In this document: positions 61,137-64,000 of the stretch, piece after piece
Numbering within the stretch: the stretch's first letter is position 1
Layout: every line of letters begins with the position of its first letter
Origin: Polaribacter sp. Hel1_33_78
GTDB taxonomy: Bacteria > Bacteroidota > Bacteroidia > Flavobacteriales > Flavobacteriaceae
Length of the DNA stretch: 64,000 nt
Direction: 5' to 3'
NCBI RefSeq assembly: GCF_900106075.1
Contig: NZ_LT629794.1
Coordinates: 372,001 to 436,000, forward strand
The notes under the pieces: generated by a model
The model's input: only the letters and a program-made list of their open reading frames with translations
What the model was told of the DNA's origin: nothing
Database searches by the model: none
Translations under genes and position numbers: made by a program

Positions 61137-61907
61137 TTACTCTTTATAGCATACAGGAAGAATTTCATTTTTCATTAAGCAAAATCGTTCTAGTTTTTCT
61201 GTAGTAATTTTTTTTGTGTAATCAATTTCATCCACTTTAAAACCTACTGAACGCAGTTTGTTAAAATAATCTTTACCATAAACTCGCACATGATCATATT
61301 GACCAAATATTTCAGTACGTTCTTTTTTGTCGATAATTGAATTATCTTCAAAAGTTTTCTCTCTTGACATATCTTGCGGAATTTGAAAAATTCCAAAACC
61401 GCCTTTTTTCATGACCCTAAACAATTCTTGCATGGCCTTTTTATCATCTGTAATGTGTTCTAAAACATGATTGCAAAAAACGACATCAAAGGAATTATCT
61501 TTAAATGGTAAATCACAAATATCGGCTTTTACATCAGCGATTGGAGACTCTAAATCAGAGGTTGTATACGTTAAATTTTGTTGTTTTTTAAAAATGTCTA
61601 GAAAACATTGTTCAGGTGCAATATGTAAAACTTTTAGCTTAGTTTTTGAGGTAAAAAAGGTGGTGTCATTTTTTAAAAAAAGCCACATTAACCGATGTCT
61701 TTCTAATGATAAGGTAGATGGGGAGAGAGCGTTTTTACGCTGTTTACCATAGCCATAGGGTAAAAATTTACGAAAACTTTTTTCATCTATAGGATCTGTG
61801 TATGTATTACCTTTTAACCAAAAAGCAATTAGTGGTCTAACGGTATAACTAACTTTTATTAGCCAAGGTCTTGGTATTGTGTTTAATATGGATTTGAATA
61901 TTTTCAT
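61137..61907 (-). CDS. Class I SAM-dependent methyltransferase
   Basis: 256 residues. Methyltransf_11-type core: VLHIAPEQCFLDIFKKQ in motif I (HIAPE instead of the GxGxG loop), TSDLESP acidic motif, ADICDLPFKDNSFDVVFCNHVLEHITD, and MKKGGFGIFQIPQD. The N-terminal 95 residues are basic and aromatic (PRPWLIKVSYTVRPLIAFWLKG) and may associate with the membrane. Substrate unknown. This HIAPE branch is common near surface-polysaccharide genes, but none lies here. Confidence 0.85.
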   Translation of the reverse strand: MKIFKSILNTIPRPWLIKVSYTVRPLIAFWLKGNTYTDPIDEKSFRKFLPYGYGKQRKNALSPSTLSLERHRLMWLFLKNDTTFFTSKTKLKVLHIAPEQCFLDIFKKQQNLTYTTSDLESPIADVKADICDLPFKDNSFDVVFCNHVLEHITDDKKAMQELFRVMKKGGFGIFQIPQDMSREKTFEDNSIIDKKERTEIFGQYDHVRVYGKDYFNKLRSVGFKVDEIDYTKKITTEKLERFCLMKNEILPVCYKE

Positions 61908-61961
61908 AGCTGTACACTAAATTTTCAAAGAGTTATTCCGCTGAGAATTTCTGTGTTTTAT

Positions 61962-62765
61962 CTAGCTTCGAAATTCGTTCTCTACATCAGTTACAATTCC
62001 TAAAGCTTCATTTACATATTTAAAGGTTGATAGTAATTCTGGTTTACCATTAACAATAGCAACATCATGCTCAAAATGAGCAGACGGTTTGTTGTCTAAA
62101 GTTGTAATTGTCCATCCGTCAGAATGCTGCCTTATTTTATGAGTTCCCAAATTTGTCATGGGTTCAATGGCAACAACCATTCCCTCGGCAAATTTCTTTC
62201 CTCTTCCTCTTTTTCCGTAATTTGGCATTTCTGGATCTTCATGCATTTCGCGCCCCAAACCATGACCTACGAGTTCTCGAACAACACCATAACCATGCTT
62301 TTCAGTAAAATTTTGAATAGCAAAACCCACATCACCAACTCTATTACCAGCCTTAAATTCTCTGATGCCAACGTACAAACTTTCTTTAGTAACGTCTAGT
62401 AATTTTTTGATTTCATCGTCAATTTCACCAATAGCAAAAGTGTAGGCGTGGTCTCCATAAAAGCCATTTTTTAAAGCGCCACAATCTATAGAAATAATAT
62501 CACCTTCTTGTAAAGGATTTTTATTCGGTATTCCATGCACAACTTGTGAGTTAGGACTCATACAAAGTGTATTTGGGAAATCGTATAAGCCTAAAAAACC
62601 AGGAATCGCTCCTTGTTCTCGAATAAAATCTTCAGCAAGTTTGTCTAAAAATAAAGTAGAAACACCCGGTTTTACCTCTTTTGCAAGCATCCCTAATGTT
62701 TTGGAAACTACTAAGGCACTTTCGCGCATAATTTCTATTTCTTCTATGGTTTTAATTTTAATCAT
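61962..62765 (-). CDS. map: Methionine aminopeptidase, type I
   Basis: 267 residues. The five metal ligands are recognised in SIDCGALKNGFYGDHAYTF (two Asp), GHGLGREMHEDP (His), AIEPM (Glu) and the final EHDVAIV (Glu). It removes the initiator methionine in the cytosol. It precedes the methyltransferase gene by 54 bases on the same strand. Confidence 0.97.
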   Translation of the reverse strand: MIKIKTIEEIEIMRESALVVSKTLGMLAKEVKPGVSTLFLDKLAEDFIREQGAIPGFLGLYDFPNTLCMSPNSQVVHGIPNKNPLQEGDIISIDCGALKNGFYGDHAYTFAIGEIDDEIKKLLDVTKESLYVGIREFKAGNRVGDVGFAIQNFTEKHGYGVVRELVGHGLGREMHEDPEMPNYGKRGRGKKFAEGMVVAIEPMTNLGTHKIRQHSDGWTITTLDNKPSAHFEHDVAIVNGKPELLSTFKYVNEALGIVTDVENEFRS

Positions 62766-62827
62766 TTTAAAAAATTGAACCGCAAAGTTACTATATTTAT
62801 TAGGATTTATTATTTAATAAAGTATCA

Positions 62828-63448
62828 CTACTTGCTTTTATCGTAAGAGTGTTTATAAGGTTGCCCTGAAACAATCTTTAAAATATCTTTTTCTATAGTT
62901 TCCCTCGGATACTCTACATAACGTCCAACTTCTTTACCTTCTTTATAAAAAATAAAAGTTGGTACTCTTATAATATTAAATCCTTCTTGAAGATTATTTG
63001 GTGTTTTTTTACTTCTATTTACAGTGATTAATTCAAAATTATTTTCATCAAAATCAGTTTGCTCTAAAATTTTATAAAAACGAGGAGTTTCTCTTTTGCT
63101 ATCTCCACACCAAGTTCCCATAAAACCTTTTATTGTATAACCTTTTAAGGCATTTGTTAATTCGTTAATGGTTTTTTCATCCGGTGTGTACTCAAAGAAT
63201 CTGCTGTTAAACCATTCTTTAAAAGAGGCATCTTGAAATGATTCTTTATTTGCAATGCCAATTAGATAACCATTTTTATCTTTTTTTGCTGTTATTTCTC
63301 TGGCAATTTTTTGAATCGGTTCTTTCTTTTCAACTAATTTTTTTTCTACTTTCTTACTTTCTTTGGATTGCGTTTCTATTATTTTTTTATTTGAACTACA
63401 GGCAAAAATAAAGGTGGTCAAGAAAATAAGTATACTATTTTTTATCAT
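62828..63448 (-). CDS. Thioredoxin-like lipoprotein with a one-cysteine active site
   Basis: 206 residues. Lipobox IFAC (Cys17) and a lysine-rich linker (about 25-60) precede a thioredoxin fold (about 85-200): GFMGTWCGDSKRETPRFY, FELITVNRSK, IIRVPTFIFYKEGKEVGRYVEYP with the cis-proline. The usual WCxxC is WCGDS, so the second cysteine (near residue 115) is serine. It cannot form the internal disulfide and may act by mixed disulfide or bind a ligand. It starts in a TAATG overlap with gpmI. Confidence 0.85.
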   Translation of the reverse strand: MIKNSILIFLTTFIFACSSNKKIIETQSKESKKVEKKLVEKKEPIQKIAREITAKKDKNGYLIGIANKESFQDASFKEWFNSRFFEYTPDEKTINELTNALKGYTIKGFMGTWCGDSKRETPRFYKILEQTDFDENNFELITVNRSKKTPNNLQEGFNIIRVPTFIFYKEGKEVGRYVEYPRETIEKDILKIVSGQPYKHSYDKSK

Positions 63449-64000
63449 TATAAGAGTGATTTTTGAGTCATTTCTTTTGGTTGTTCAACACCCATTAATT
63501 CTAAAATTGTTGGAGCTATATCACCCAAGATACCGCTTTTTATTGATTTGATTTCTTCATCAATTAAAATAAAAGGAACAGGATTTGTGGTGTGTGCAGT
63601 ATGTGGTGAACCGTCAGGATTCATCATGGTTTCACAGTTACCATGATCGGCAATTAATAAAATTGAATAGCCATTTGCTAAGCCTGTTTCTATGACTGCT
63701 TTTGCACATTCATCTACAGCTTCACAAGCTTTAATTGCTGCTTCCATAATTCCGGTATGGCCAACCATATCTCCATTTGCAAAGTTTAAACAAACAAAAT
63801 CTGCTTCACCTTTTTCTAAATCTTTACAAAGTGCATCTTTCAATTCATAGGCAGACATTTCTGGTTTTAAATCATACGTGGCAACTTTTGGAGAGTTTCT
63901 TAAAATTCGAGATTCACCTTCAAAGGGTGCTTCTTGACCTCCAGAAAAGAAGAAAGTCACATGCGGATATTTTTCTGTTTCTGCAATTCTTATTTGTTTT
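63448..64000 (-). CDS. gpmI: 2,3-bisphosphoglycerate-independent phosphoglycerate mutase, C-terminal part
   Basis: The frame is open to the window edge, so the N-terminal part is missing. The visible 184 residues carry [48 protein letters not shown] and [13 protein letters not shown], which are the phosphatase-domain metal and phosphoglycerate-binding blocks of iPGM. It interconverts 3- and 2-phosphoglycerate in glycolysis. A GTG at 63960 is only an internal valine codon in HVTFFF. Confidence 0.96.
   Translation of the reverse strand, partial: KQIRIAETEKYPHVTFFFSGGQEAPFEGESRILRNSPKVATYDLKPEMSAYELKDALCKDLEKGEADFVCLNFANGDMVGHTGIMEAAIKACEAVDECAKAVIETGLANGYSILLIADHGNCETMMNPDGSPHTAHTTNPVPFILIDEEIKSIKSGILGDIAPTILELMGVEQPKEMTQKSLL

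Overview
The window looks like a stretch of a Flavobacteriaceae chromosome (Bacteroidota; close to marine genera such as Polaribacter or Tenacibaculum). Evidence: very low GC; promoters of the Bacteroidota type (TTG, about 19-20 bases, TAnnTTTG) instead of Shine-Dalgarno-led genes; a TonB receptor with a carboxypeptidase-regulatory-like N-terminus; a type IX secretion C-terminal domain; many lipoproteins and surface barrels. Most genes are ordinary housekeeping genes. No tRNA, rRNA, CRISPR array, insertion sequence or intact prophage was seen.

Layout. 1-650: end of a rhodanese gene and a small CxxC metal-binding protein. 669-5422: vitamin salvage. A TPP riboswitch precedes a TonB receptor; nearby are a PnuC-type transporter and a NadR-like kinase, plus an ArfB-like hydrolase and an NTF2-like protein. 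5570-9285: phosphopantetheinyl transferase, ahcY and a DASS-type transporter. 9714-14627: a 1637-residue secreted protein with a GH16-like head, about twelve cadherin-like repeats and a T9SS sorting domain, carrying a recent 1272-bp tandem duplication. 14937-32565: housekeeping genes, mostly on the minus strand (comM, ppc, dsbD, tilS, a lipase-like hydrolase, pabB, lpdA, an M3 peptidase, purE, purK), with a plus-strand haem-binding protein and glycosyltransferase between them. 32619-38329: a degenerate Rieske lipoprotein, greA, a HIT protein, a histidine kinase, a flavin reductase-like protein, an OB-fold DUF3127 protein and aat. 38342-44181: three outer-membrane barrel proteins, ogt and a TatD nuclease. 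44283-46000: an RNA helicase and a coupled unknown protein.

46001-47602 is a sparse accessory-looking region with a decayed reading frame, a small two-helix membrane protein and two related promoter modules; the second module leads to a terminator with no gene between. 47603-58612 is an 11-kb minus-strand run of five overlapping signalling genes: a nine-PAS kinase, a membrane PAS kinase, two kinases with N-terminal receiver domains, and one NarL-type response regulator as the only DNA-binding output. The rest (59074-64000) holds an OmpA lipoprotein, an ApbE flavin transferase, a methyltransferase, map, a one-cysteine thioredoxin-like lipoprotein and the end of gpmI.

The items most worth a second look are the five-gene kinase cascade, the duplicated surface protein, the Rieske-like lipoprotein that has lost both histidine ligands, the riboswitch with a low-complexity P3 insert, and the twin promoters with a possible small RNA.
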